This document shows positions 1 to 8,113 of a stretch of DNA of 50,460 nt, piece by piece (the stretch's first letter is position 1; each line of letters starts with the position of its first letter). The notes beneath the pieces are model-generated. The model did not search any database and was not told where the DNA came from. It saw only the letters and a program-made list of their open reading frames with translations. Both the position numbers and the translations under genes were made by a program. The DNA is from Spirochaetales bacterium (GTDB lineage: Bacteria > Spirochaetota > Spirochaetia > SZUA-6 > RPPD01): positions 80,423 to 130,882 of the forward strand of contig JAFGGG010000042.1 in assembly GCA_016930675.1 (NCBI GenBank). The letters are read 5' to 3'.

Positions 1-1360
1 TAAATTGGAAATATTGGTTTGCCAAAGGAAGCGACGGCTTTTGTTTGGACAGGCTTACGTTATCCAGTGTGCTCGCCCCGATACTGCATTTAATGGGCAG
101 TACTCCGTCGGCCTTTGCGATACCTTTGTCATTTAGAAAATGTAATATTCTTTCTCCGACTATTATTGCTCCCTCTGTGGTCGAGTTAAGCAGTACCACC
201 GCGAATTCATCACCTCCTAGACGACCTCGTATATCCGTCTGTCTGGTAGCGTCATGCAAAGCCTGGCCCATAATCTCTAATGCCTGATCACCTCCCAGGT
301 GGCCTGCCGAATCATTGATATTCTTAAGATTATCTATATCGATCATCAATAATGAGATCGGCGCGCAGGAGCGATATGCTATCCGTATATCACGGGCCAT
401 GGCCTGAAAAAAAACTCCGCGTAAATACACCTGGGTAAGCGGATCGAACGTTGCCATCTGATACAGTCTTGCGTTTTGGATGGCAACTGCCGCCTGATTG
501 GCAAAGACCTTGAGTAAATCGAGTTCGCCTTGCTTTTCAATTATCTGATCAATAAAAATTATTCCTATTTTTTCTTTACCGACATTCAATGGCACAATTG
601 TTTTAGTATTTGTTTTTGTAATATTCCCCGCGCTTAATGATTTATGAATTAATTCGATTTCTTTTTTATCCAAGTATTTATCGATACTGAATTGACTGAT
701 AAATTTCCCTGTTCCTGCGTGAATAATCAGATCCAATTCATTTTCCAGTACCGCGATAAATCCTTCCGTCATGTTTTTTTTATCTTTAGACTCTGAATAG
801 GGCAGTACAGCCAGAAAAGAACTTCCTATATCCAACAATCCCGATATCTGCAAAAGAATTCCCTGTAACAAGTCACCAAGCGGCTGCACTTTATGCAGAT
901 CCGGAGTTACATTGAGTATATAATTCAAACCCTCTCTGCTCTTGTATAAAAGCTGCACGGTATAGGCGGCTTTCAAACCGACATCAACCCATAATAACAG
1001 CTTTTCAGGTCCGTCGCTTTTGTTATAATAGCCCTGAATATCCAGCCTGTGAATCAGTTCTCGGGGAGGCTGTTCGCTCGCGTAGCCTGTTTGCAGAATC
1101 ACCTGGACAAAAGGATTAAACTCCCGCAAGCGCGTGACCAGTTCCTCTCCTGTCATCTTTGGCATATAATAATCTACCAAAATAAGATCATAATGATTCT
1201 GTTTAAGATCCTTTAAGGCGTTGGTACCGTTATTGGCAGAAGCTACGGTATGGCCTTCGTTTTCAAGCAATTTTTTTGTGGCATCGATGTATTCCTGGTC
1301 ATCATCAACAAGCAGTATTTTTTTTCCTGATAAGCGCGTTGATTTAAATTTTCTGGCCAT
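1..1360 (-). CDS. Response regulator with GAF-like and GGDEF domains (3' end cut by window edge)
   Basis: I translated this from the minus strand; it is open from the ATG at 1360 to the left edge (about 453 codons). Residues ~12-125 form a REC domain: an acidic DDD pocket after KKILLV, and the phospho-acceptor Asp in LILVDYYMPKM. A GAF-like region follows (ending in FANQAAVAIQNARLY), then a GGDEF domain with the LMIDIDNLKNIND metal-binding segment and an intact RLGGDEF active site. It is therefore probably an active diguanylate cyclase making c-di-GMP, switched by phosphorylation. A good Shine-Dalgarno (AGAGGAG) precedes the ATG. The start overlaps the end of the upstream histidine kinase by 17 bp, so the kinase is its likely partner. 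The C-terminus is not visible. Confidence 0.9.
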   Translation of the reverse strand, partial: MARKFKSTRLSGKKILLVDDDQEYIDATKKLLENEGHTVASANNGTNALKDLKQNHYDLILVDYYMPKMTGEELVTRLREFNPFVQVILQTGYASEQPPRELIHRLDIQGYYNKSDGPEKLLLWVDVGLKAAYTVQLLYKSREGLNYILNVTPDLHKVQPLGDLLQGILLQISGLLDIGSSFLAVLPYSESKDKKNMTEGFIAVLENELDLIIHAGTGKFISQFSIDKYLDKKEIELIHKSLSAGNITKTNTKTIVPLNVGKEKIGIIFIDQIIEKQGELDLLKVFANQAAVAIQNARLYQMATFDPLTQVYLRGVFFQAMARDIRIAYRSCAPISLLMIDIDNLKNINDSAGHLGGDQALEIMGQALHDATRQTDIRGRLGGDEFAVVLLNSTTEGAIIVGERILHFLNDKGIAKADGVLPIKCSIGASTLDNVSLSKQKPSLPLANQYFQF

Positions 1361-3935
1361 GTTTTGCTCCTCTGGCTGGTTTGGGAAAATGAAGGGTAAA
1401 AATAGTACCTTCATCGATTTCACTATCGACTTCTATGGCTCCTCCGAAATCGCCCGTAATAATATTGTGGACTATCGTTAATCCGAGTCCCGTTCCTTCT
1501 GATAGTCTTTTGGTAGAAAACAGGGGATCGAATATTTTAGAAAGATTTTCTTTCTTGATTCCCGTTCCTTTATCTTTTACTGTTAAATCTATGGTTTTCG
1601 AGTTATAGAACAGCTTGATGGTAATTGGTCCTCCGTGTTTGCTTTTATAAGCATCGATGGCGTTTGTTAACAGGTTGGTGATAATCTGTGACAATCTTCC
1701 TCCGGAACCGTGTATTTCTATATTTTCAGTACTTGATTTAAAATTAACCGAGCACTTATTTTTGCGCAATTCGTGATTAAGCAGAAGAATCGCGTCCTGA
1801 ATCACGGGAACAGCATTGAATATATGCTGCTCCTGGGGCGACAGGTCTCTTGTTTGTGATTTTATACTCTGGACAAAATGAACTATTTTTTCCGCCGCTT
1901 TTTGGGATATCTGGATTGATTTACTCATATCACCGGCGATTTCCCGGTGATCGTCAACCGTAACCTCCTTATCTCCGATAGACTGCCTGTACTCTTCGAC
2001 TAATGATTCCAATTCTACCAATGTGGCCCTGATGGCTGCCAATGGTGTATTAATCTCATGAGCTATTCCGGCTGTCATTCTGCCCAAGGAAGCCATCTTT
2101 TCGATGATTATCATTTTCTTCTGGTTTTCCTGCAGGGCCTGGTAGGCATTTTCCAGTTCTTTTGCTCGCTTTTCCTGATCCTTTAATAATTTTTCAAGCA
2201 GGGTTTCTTTGTCAACAATATCCTGTACCAGAAGTGCTCCTTTTAAAGCGCTGCAGATCTGCTGCCGCAAAGCTTCAAATAAAACTGTTTTGGGATTTGT
2301 TTTTAAAAGAATAAAGCCAAACTGCTCATCTTGAAAAAACAACGGTTCAATTATGAAATTACTCAAGCGATCCAATGATGTTAATGTCCCCGGCAGCAGG
2401 TCTTTTGTTTTAAAACGAATACCTTTGCCGGGTACTTTTTCGTGATGTTTCCCGTTATAACCGAGGATCAATTTCGAGTATTCACTTTCTTCATCTCTTT
2501 TATCATAAAGCGACAGGTAACAGGATTCGATGCCAAAATGAGGTAGTTCCTGGGCCATGGTTTGTACAAGTTGGGTTAAATCAAAGTTGCGGATTAACTC
2601 GCTGCTTATTTTCCTCAGATTTGCCGATTGCAGCTCGCTTTTCATTTTAAAATAGGCTTGTGAGTGGGAACTCGTCTCCTGGATTAAAATTCTTACTTGC
2701 TGCCAGAAACTCTCGGCTTTTGTTAAGATTATTCTATCTTCTTGTATATAGGGCAATGTTGATTTGATTAATGCAGAAAGTATGTTTTCCCATTTATCTA
2801 TGTCAATATTCTCTTTAACTGTTTCCTGGTTAAGGAGCATATCGAGTGTTGACAAAGCCCCTGGCCAATTATCTGTTTCTGTAAATTCAATAAATGAGTC
2901 CAATAGCTTCTTATACAAATTCATATCAAATGGACGAATCGCTGATTTTTTTTTGTCACATTGATTTACAATTTGACTGTAATTTTTTCTCATACCTCCT
3001 GCGGTCAGGTTTTTACGTTGCCTGTCTATGGTTATACGTGCATTTAATACAGACTCGGAAAAACAGCCGCATGATTTTCTGATAACAAGTTCGGTGGGTA
3101 ATGAGACGTCTTTGGGGATTTTATTTTCTTTTATCATATCAATTAATATATAAGCGGCTTTCTTTGCCTGTTCTGAAAGGGGTTGACGAACGGTAGTGAG
3201 AGGAATTGAGGAATTTTTTGCATCTTCAATATCATCGAACCCCATTATAGCAAGCTCGTTTGGTACGATCATCCCTAATTCCTGTGCCTTCTTTAAGGCT
3301 CCTAAAGCCATATCGTCATTAGCGGCAACTATTGCATCTATATGCTTGTTTCTTTTAAATAATCTCTCAACACATAACTGGGCTTCATCATAGAAAAAGT
3401 TGCCGGTTTCAACCAGGTTAGAATCTTCTTGTATTCCGTTTTCTTGAAGTACTTTTTTATATGTATTATAGCGAATTGAAGATTCGATATTAGCTCCCGC
3501 TCCTTTAATAAAGGCAATCTTTTTATAGCCGTGATCTTGTATGAGATGGACAAGACCGTCACGCATGCCCTTTGTATTGTCCACAAGTACAGTCGGGATA
3601 TCTCTGACCTTCATGGCAATGTTTACTATCGGTATGTCCAGAAACCGCTTATAAAAGTCTTTGATTTCACTTTTAGATACAAAATGAAAGATTGTAGCCG
3701 AATTAATAATCAATCCGTCAATGATTTTCTCTGTTACAAGCTCATACACCTTATTCCGCGGGTATTGACTTTCATAGGGAGCTTTTAGGCGACCGCCTGA
3801 AAAATACAGGAAATTAACATCCCTTTGTTCGCAAACCTGCTTTATTCCTTCCCAGATCGTACAGTTATAGGTACTGCTAAGATCACTCGTGAGATAACCG
3901 ATGGTTATGTTTTCCGTTGCCTTAGGTTTTTCCAT
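1344..3935 (-). CDS. Cytoplasmic sensor histidine kinase with N-terminal LacI-type ligand-binding domain
   Basis: The protein has 863 residues and no signal peptide or membrane segment. Residues ~10-305 resemble the periplasmic-binding-like effector domain of LacI/GalR repressors (GYLTSDL at the start, AIMGFDDIEDA, PLTTVRQP, ending ELVIRKSCGC), but there is no DNA-binding HTH. A middle region of ~250 residues contains a GAF-like segment. A coiled coil then leads to HisKA with H-box MTAGIAHEINTPLAAIRA (His near residue 625) and HATPase_c with N box NLLTNAIDA and G boxes DKGTGI and GTGLGL. The inference is a cytoplasmic small-molecule (perhaps sugar) sensor that phosphorylates the overlapping REC-GGDEF protein downstream. 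The architecture is shared with the kinase at 34633-38274. Confidence 0.9.
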   Translation of the reverse strand: MEKPKATENITIGYLTSDLSSTYNCTIWEGIKQVCEQRDVNFLYFSGGRLKAPYESQYPRNKVYELVTEKIIDGLIINSATIFHFVSKSEIKDFYKRFLDIPIVNIAMKVRDIPTVLVDNTKGMRDGLVHLIQDHGYKKIAFIKGAGANIESSIRYNTYKKVLQENGIQEDSNLVETGNFFYDEAQLCVERLFKRNKHIDAIVAANDDMALGALKKAQELGMIVPNELAIMGFDDIEDAKNSSIPLTTVRQPLSEQAKKAAYILIDMIKENKIPKDVSLPTELVIRKSCGCFSESVLNARITIDRQRKNLTAGGMRKNYSQIVNQCDKKKSAIRPFDMNLYKKLLDSFIEFTETDNWPGALSTLDMLLNQETVKENIDIDKWENILSALIKSTLPYIQEDRIILTKAESFWQQVRILIQETSSHSQAYFKMKSELQSANLRKISSELIRNFDLTQLVQTMAQELPHFGIESCYLSLYDKRDEESEYSKLILGYNGKHHEKVPGKGIRFKTKDLLPGTLTSLDRLSNFIIEPLFFQDEQFGFILLKTNPKTVLFEALRQQICSALKGALLVQDIVDKETLLEKLLKDQEKRAKELENAYQALQENQKKMIIIEKMASLGRMTAGIAHEINTPLAAIRATLVELESLVEEYRQSIGDKEVTVDDHREIAGDMSKSIQISQKAAEKIVHFVQSIKSQTRDLSPQEQHIFNAVPVIQDAILLLNHELRKNKCSVNFKSSTENIEIHGSGGRLSQIITNLLTNAIDAYKSKHGGPITIKLFYNSKTIDLTVKDKGTGIKKENLSKIFDPLFSTKRLSEGTGLGLTIVHNIITGDFGGAIEVDSEIDEGTIFTLHFPKPARGAKHGQKI

Positions 3936-4075
3936 ATTTTACAGATGAAGCTATTATGAAAGCTTTCTCTTAATTAATAGTATAAGAAATGGGCATTGAG
4001 ATTTCAAACTCAAGTTTAAGAGAAGGTGTTGGAACCGGCGTTTGTTTATTTTTTTACTGAAGCTTAAAAAAGTAT

Positions 4076-4105
4076 TTGCATTTTTGCGTTAACGTACACT
4101 ATAAT
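4076..4105 (+). promoter_or_regulatory. Sigma70-type promoter for the response regulator
   Basis: TTGCAT (4076-4081), an 18-bp spacer, and a perfect TATAAT (4100-4105). Transcription would start near 4112, only ~14 nt before the ATG at 4126. No Shine-Dalgarno is visible in that short leader. Confidence 0.6.
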
Positions 4106-4125
4106 TAATACTCACACAATTTTTT

Positions 4126-4629
4126 ATGGGAAACGCGAAAAGAGTTGTCGAAAAATACAAACCTCAGTGTATGGATAATGCCGTGCCTGAAGGTAGGCAT
4201 TATCGCGGCAGTTTACTGCATTATCAAGCAAGATTGAATAGTGAACATAATTCTCTGACTTCAAGATCGATCCTGTTTGTGGAAGACGAGCTTGTGCTGC
4301 GCATAATGGTTTCCAAGATGCTGGCTCATTTGGGATATGATGTTATGGCAGCCATGAACGCAGAAAGGGCATTGGAAATGTTCAGCCGGTATGGTGAGTC
4401 TTTTGATATCCTGATAACCGATGTGATTATGCCCAAAATGGACGGTAAAGAACTCTATCGTGTTTTACAGAAGAAGAAAAATGATCTTCGGGTGATCTAT
4501 ATTTCCGGTTATCCGGAGGAGGTGCTTTTAAAGCACGGAATTAAACCGACACATATAAATCTCTTAAAAAAACCCTTTACCATTGAGAAAATATCACAAA
4601 AAATAAAACAGGCTTTCCTTGAGACCTAG
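4126..4629 (+). CDS. Single-domain response regulator (REC)
   Basis: 167 codons. Residues ~48-165 are a CheY-like receiver: the VEDE acidic pair, phospho-acceptor Asp in ILITDVIMPKMDG, a Ser in YISGY at the Thr/Ser switch position, and the conserved Lys in LLKKPF. There is no output domain, so it probably acts by protein contact or in a phosphorelay. The first ~45 residues are unlike a REC domain and no ribosome-binding site precedes the ATG at 4126, so the start is uncertain; another ATG lies at 4171. It is divergent from the LacI-domain kinase across a 190-bp promoter region, which suggests shared regulation. Confidence 0.82.
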   Translation: MGNAKRVVEKYKPQCMDNAVPEGRHYRGSLLHYQARLNSEHNSLTSRSILFVEDELVLRIMVSKMLAHLGYDVMAAMNAERALEMFSRYGESFDILITDVIMPKMDGKELYRVLQKKKNDLRVIYISGYPEEVLLKHGIKPTHINLLKKPFTIEKISQKIKQAFLET

Positions 4630-4653
4630 CAAATATTATATATCGCTTATAAA

Positions 4654-4690
4654 AAACGAGGGGGGCGTTATATTTTTTTGCCCCCCGTTT
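4654..4690 (-). terminator. Rho-independent terminator for the WYL/zinc-ribbon operon
   Basis: GGGGGGC (4660-4666) pairs with GCCCCCC (4680-4686), and AAAC extends against GTTT. Read on the minus strand the hairpin is followed by a run of six T. On the plus strand the T-run lies in the loop, so termination of the response regulator transcript here is less certain. Confidence 0.75.
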
Positions 4691-4703
4691 AAACAGAAGC
4701 AGC

Positions 4704-4940
4704 CTATTCTTCAGCCCAGGCCGGCATGGCCATCATGTAGTGTTTTGCACGACTTTCAAAATCGGCTTTACTGCCTTCCGGGGCCCAACCCTGCAGCCAT
4801 TGCATAAGACCCTGTTTCACCTGTTCTTTAGGCAGCAAATTGCCCTGCTCATCCGAACAGTATTGGCAGTAATTTCCCCGTGCTTTTTGTCCTTCTTCAC
4901 CCGCAAGCGGCATGCCGCAAGAGTAACATGATGTGTTCAT
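4704..4940 (-). CDS. Small zinc-ribbon protein
   Basis: 78 residues. The N-terminus has two Cys pairs, CYSCGMPL (Cys5, Cys8) and YCQYC (Cys25, Cys28), matching the putative zinc-ribbon family that begins CxxCGMPL. The C-terminal half is helical with no recognised motif. It lies 59 bp downstream of the WYL regulator on the same strand and is closed by a terminator, so the two probably share a transcript. The function is unknown; such proteins are often found beside transcription regulators. Confidence 0.8.
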   Translation of the reverse strand: MNTSCYSCGMPLAGEEGQKARGNYCQYCSDEQGNLLPKEQVKQGLMQWLQGWAPEGSKADFESRAKHYMMAMPAWAEE

Positions 4941-4999
4941 AGTAATCCTCCCTATGTATTTTAAGAACTACTATACAAATTTACTGTGACAGCAGTATG

Positions 5000-5932
5000 T
5001 CAGGTTTCATAGATCTTTTGAATTTTTTTTGCTTTTTTAAGGAGGAGATTTCTTATGTAGGAAGGTGCGACTACTTCCAGATCTTCACCGTAACTTAACA
5101 AATGTGCTATTACCCATTCGTCGTACGGCCAGGACACGCTTACCAGTATGCTTCCGTCCGGCTGTAAGCTAATATTATCTTCGAAGAAGAAATCCTCAAC
5201 CTTTACCCGGGCCCTGGCTCGAAATTTGAGGGTTAGATGAACGAGCTCGCTTCTGTCAACATCAAAATCGGCATAATTTTTATATGATTGATTGCGGCGA
5301 GTAAAAGTCTGCGCCAGCATAACAACATCATTCATGCGGGAAAGACGAAAGATACGGTAGTCCTGTCGGGTGCGGCAGAAGGCAAACAGATACCAGGCAT
5401 ACCCCTTAAAAAGCAGGGTCATGGGCTCGGCGGTTCTGGTAAGGCATTCTCCTTTCATGCTGCGGTACACAAAGCTCAGCAGTTTTCGTTCCTGAATGGC
5501 GCTGTGGATTACTTTCAAGAACTGTCTCTGTCTTTTGTGGAAGCCCAGAGGCATGATGTCGATTACGAACTGTTCACTGTACTCATGTAACTTGGAAAGT
5601 CCTTCCTGAGGTACCAGTGACGTGAACTTGTCGATGGCCGTATCCAGACTGCTGTCAGTGAGGGTGGAATGAACACTCTTTAAGGTATTAAGAATGGAAA
5701 GCATGTCGTTCATGCTTAATACCTGCCGCTCCAGTTTATAATTTTCCATAATTCCGAAACCGCCGTTGTTGCCGGGGTAGGAGATGATAGGTATTCCTGC
5801 CAGGTTTATGGCGTCGATATCACGATAGATAGTACGGATGGAGACTTCAAAGCGGCCGGCTAAATCGCAGGCTTTTATTTTTTCACGGTTTAAGAGTAGA
5901 ATTATTATAGCCAGTAATCGATCAATACGCAT
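5000..5932 (-). CDS. YafY-type HTH/WYL-domain transcriptional regulator
   Basis: 310 residues. An N-terminal winged HTH (residues ~1-60, with RFEVSIRTIYRDIDAINLAG) is followed by a linker, a WYL domain (~140-220; FVYRSM and YAWYLFAFCRTRQDYRIFRLSRM) and a C-terminal WCX-like segment ending in the DEWVIAHLLSYG region. The family binds DNA and is thought to sense nucleic acids, nucleotides or other ligands through WYL; some members control DNA-damage or defence genes. Here the co-directional partner is only the small zinc-ribbon protein. The upstream intergenic region (5933-6050) is AT-rich; I could not assign a promoter for this gene. Confidence 0.9.
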   Translation of the reverse strand: MRIDRLLAIIILLLNREKIKACDLAGRFEVSIRTIYRDIDAINLAGIPIISYPGNNGGFGIMENYKLERQVLSMNDMLSILNTLKSVHSTLTDSSLDTAIDKFTSLVPQEGLSKLHEYSEQFVIDIMPLGFHKRQRQFLKVIHSAIQERKLLSFVYRSMKGECLTRTAEPMTLLFKGYAWYLFAFCRTRQDYRIFRLSRMNDVVMLAQTFTRRNQSYKNYADFDVDRSELVHLTLKFRARARVKVEDFFFEDNISLQPDGSILVSVSWPYDEWVIAHLLSYGEDLEVVAPSYIRNLLLKKAKKIQKIYET

Positions 5933-6050
5933 AATAATATGCCGGTAGTATAGTATGTTTGCAGGACATTGTCTTTGTTTTTTTTACCGCACACTTCTTC
6001 ATGGATTATGCTGCTTGTTTTTTTATTCTATACAAATATATAAATTCCGG

Positions 6051-6078
6051 TTGACAGAATATAATATTTTTGTATAAT
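6051..6078 (+). promoter_or_regulatory. Perfect-consensus sigma70 promoter
   Basis: TTGACA (6051-6056), 16-bp spacer, TATAAT (6073-6078). Both hexamers match the consensus exactly. It would drive the exported protein at 6179 from a start near 6085, giving a leader of about 94 nt. Confidence 0.85.
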
Positions 6079-6083
6079 AATTA

Positions 6084-6170
6084 ACCAGAACAGACCAGAA
6101 CAGTATATAATTATTTTTAGGATTTCAATAAACCTGTCTTTAAAAACAGGCAGCTGCTTAAACAGGAGGT
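6084..6170 (+). promoter_or_regulatory. Structured 5' leader with tandem 10-bp repeat and possible SD-sequestering hairpin
   Basis: ACCAGAACAG occurs twice without a gap (6084-6093, 6094-6103). Further on, CCTGT (6133-6137) can pair with ACAGG at 6146-6150 or with ACAGG at 6162-6166. The second ACAGG belongs to the ribosome-binding site ACAGGAGGT. The two pairings exclude each other, and the second would hide the Shine-Dalgarno. It matches no riboswitch class I know. Confidence 0.45.
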
Positions 6171-6178
6171 ATAAGCAC

Positions 6179-6802
6179 ATGAAAAAAATCATGCAAAAGG
6201 CGGTAGTATTATCAGTTTTTTGTTGTGCCGTGTTTCTTTGCTTTGCGGAAGGTCCTTATAACGGAGTAGCTCCCAAGGGTGTGCAGGGAGCATTTTATAC
6301 GAAAGCATATAAATGCATCTATCTGAAAGGAAGTGATGAGTTGAGCGGAGCACCGGAAGTCAATAAATGGAAGTCATACTCCGTTGATATTACAAAAACT
6401 GTGGGTTACGACGGGATGGGCGGAAGCCGTAAAGGGTATAGTCTGGTAAGGATCAAGGCCAATACTGCATCCCCCAACAAGGAAGTCGCTATCTATATAG
6501 ATAATGTGGTATTGAAGGATAGCGCAGGAAACGTGATCATCAACTTTACGTTCAATGATGGGGAGAATCACGGTCCGTATCTCTCTCAAGGGAATAAAAT
6601 GCAGGACAATGGCAATGTTGTAGTTCTAAACGGGGAGAAATGCTTTCTACTCCACGCTAAATCAGTTAATATGTATGGATATAACGGAGTTGAGATCCAG
6701 TGGAATCTTCCCAAGAATTCTAATGCCTCAGACGGTAGTTGGGACTTTTCGGCGGGTGGATTTATTTTAAGCTTTGATTATTACATTGCTACAGGGGGGT
6801 AA
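6179..6802 (+). CDS. Small exported protein of unknown function
   Basis: 207 residues. It starts with a Sec signal peptide (basic MKKIMQK, hydrophobic core, likely cleavage after VFLCFA). The mature part is beta-rich and polar, with YIDNVVLKDSAGNVIINFTF and a closing SAGGFILSFDYYIATGG. This is reminiscent of beta-sandwich carbohydrate-binding modules, but no family is recognised. The AGGAGG-like Shine-Dalgarno sits 8 nt from the ATG. The gene stands alone between a consensus promoter and a terminator, so high, regulated expression is plausible. The xylanase 1.3 kb downstream makes a glycan-related role possible but unproven. Confidence 0.8.
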   Translation: MKKIMQKAVVLSVFCCAVFLCFAEGPYNGVAPKGVQGAFYTKAYKCIYLKGSDELSGAPEVNKWKSYSVDITKTVGYDGMGGSRKGYSLVRIKANTASPNKEVAIYIDNVVLKDSAGNVIINFTFNDGENHGPYLSQGNKMQDNGNVVVLNGEKCFLLHAKSVNMYGYNGVEIQWNLPKNSNASDGSWDFSAGGFILSFDYYIATGG

Positions 6803-6833
6803 AAACAGCCTGTAGAACAGACCTATTTGAGAA

Positions 6834-6870
6834 ACGGGTACCCTCAGGAATGGGTGCCCGTGATTTTTTT
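6834..6870 (+). terminator. Rho-independent terminator
   Basis: ACGGGTACCC (6834-6843) pairs with GGGTGCCCGT (6852-6861) through one G-U pair, with an 8-nt loop, and is followed by TGA and a run of seven T. It closes the single-gene unit of the exported protein. Confidence 0.85.
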
Positions 6871-6888
6871 CCTTATAATTCTATAGTG

Positions 6889-7032
6889 AGAAGACCGCCA
6901 ACCATAAAAGGATTTTTTTCCCGTTACCACGGGGGGTGGTTTTTTGAAGTAAATAAAAAAATTTTACTTCCGAAAAAGCCACCACCTATGGTGGCGGTTG
7001 AAAAGATGCTGACTAAGCGATGGCTTTTTCTT
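6889..7032. repeat. Two inverted copies of a ~70-bp hairpin repeat
   Basis: The right copy (6963-7032) begins TTTACTTCCGAAAAAGCCAC and ends TGGCTTTTTCTT. The left copy (6953 down to 6889, minus strand) begins TTTACTTCAAAAAACCACC and ends TTGGCGGTCTTCT. They face each other across the 9-bp A/T spacer at 6954-6962, so the whole region forms a long imperfect palindrome. Each copy can also fold alone, with an A-run pairing to a distal T-run around an inner CCACC/GGTGG stem. A third copy, aligned without gaps to the right copy over 70 bp, lies at 38985-39054. There is no transposase nearby. The region holds no gene; the short reading frames across it are repeat sequence. Confidence 0.75.
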
Positions 7033-7040
7033 CCACCTTG

Positions 7041-7090
7041 CACCCCTATGGGGTGTTCCCTTACATACCACCAGCTTTGCTGGTGGTATG
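7041..7090. repeat. Pair of perfect short hairpins upstream of hslO
   Basis: CACCCC-TAT-GGGGTG (7041-7055) is followed by CATACCACCAGC-TTT-GCTGGTGGTATG (7064-7090), a perfect 12-bp stem with a 3-nt loop. They adjoin the inverted repeats at 6889-7032. Such compact hairpins resemble the subterminal palindromes of IS200/IS605-like or REP-type elements, but no transposase is present. Confidence 0.7.
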
Positions 7091-7130
7091 TTGATACAAA
7101 AAGCGATTCGGATTATCCTGTTAGGTAGGT

Positions 7131-8078
7131 ATGAAAAAGAAGAAGATTTTTGGAAATACAAAAAAAGAACAGCTTAAGGCCGGCGCCAGAGATGTCATGC
7201 ATCAGTTCGTACTCGAGCAGGGTGCGGTTCGGGGGGCCTTGATATATGGCACCAAACTAGTAAACGAGATGAGAGCGAATCATGAGTTGGGAATTCTCGA
7301 AACAATGATTTTGGCTTACGGCTATATCGGTGCTCTGTTGTTAAGCTCGAATCTAAAGGGCTCGGAACGCCTTGTTTTGGAAATTACCTGTGAAGGACCG
7401 CTTAAGGGAATGTCGGTCGAAGCCAATGCCTTTGGTGAAGTACGCGGTTATCTTAGAGTAAAGCGGATACCAATCGAGAATCCCCTTGAAAATTCCGATA
7501 TTGCGCCTTTTTTGGGTGATGGTTTACTTTCCGTTACGCGTTATCTGGAGAAGGCCAAATATCCTTTTACCAGTCGGGTAAAGCTGAAGCAAAGAAGCCT
7601 GGCGCTTAATCTGGCCTACTACTCATTAAAATCGGAGCAAACACCCTCTTCATATTCATTAAGTGTATATTTCAACAAAAATGGGGATGTTGAGGGAGCA
7701 GGCGGCCTGTTAATTCAAGCCTTGCCCGGAGCTGACAGCGGCCTTCTTGCGGACTTGGAGGAGATTGTGACTAATCTGCCTACAATTGGTAAAGAGTATG
7801 CCGACGGAATATCCGCAGAAGCATTTATTCTCAGCTATTTTGCTCAATACGCTCCGCGTTTCTTGCAAAAAAAACGAATTGCCTTTATGTGTCACTGCAG
7901 TAAAGTACGCTTTGAGACTTTTCTTGCCGCTTTACCCGATCCTGAATTTAGAAGCATTGTTGAAACAGGTCCTTTTCCATTAATCCTGACCTGTTTCAAT
8001 TGCAACACCCGCTACAGTTTTTCCCAAAGTGAACTGCTGTCAGCGTATAACATGAAAAATTGTGATAAAAGCGAGTAA
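7131..8078 (+). CDS. hslO: Redox-regulated chaperone Hsp33
   Basis: 315 residues, usual length for Hsp33. The N-terminal domain includes the characteristic GARDVMHQFVLEQGAVRGAL and a central EANAFGEVRGYL. The C-terminal zinc redox switch is intact: C254-H-C256 and C288-F-N-C291. In the known mechanism these cysteines bind zinc when reduced and form disulfides under oxidative stress, turning on holdase activity in the cytoplasm. A GGTAGG-like Shine-Dalgarno precedes the ATG. It is preceded by a cluster of hairpin repeats and followed 35 bp later by the xylanase, which is functionally unrelated. Confidence 0.95.
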   Translation: MKKKKIFGNTKKEQLKAGARDVMHQFVLEQGAVRGALIYGTKLVNEMRANHELGILETMILAYGYIGALLLSSNLKGSERLVLEITCEGPLKGMSVEANAFGEVRGYLRVKRIPIENPLENSDIAPFLGDGLLSVTRYLEKAKYPFTSRVKLKQRSLALNLAYYSLKSEQTPSSYSLSVYFNKNGDVEGAGGLLIQALPGADSGLLADLEEIVTNLPTIGKEYADGISAEAFILSYFAQYAPRFLQKKRIAFMCHCSKVRFETFLAALPDPEFRSIVETGPFPLILTCFNCNTRYSFSQSELLSAYNMKNCDKSE

Positions 8079-8113
8079 CGATTGCTCCTGCCAACAAAAT
8101 GAAAGGAATTGTT

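Noticed and set aside
6889..7090. An IS200/IS605-type insertion sequence
   Set aside because: The hairpins resemble ends of such elements, but there is no transposase or TnpB reading frame, so I call only repeats.
6850..7161. Small ORFs on both strands in 6850-7161
   Set aside because: They are read through the hairpin repeats and terminator; the translations only mirror the palindromes.
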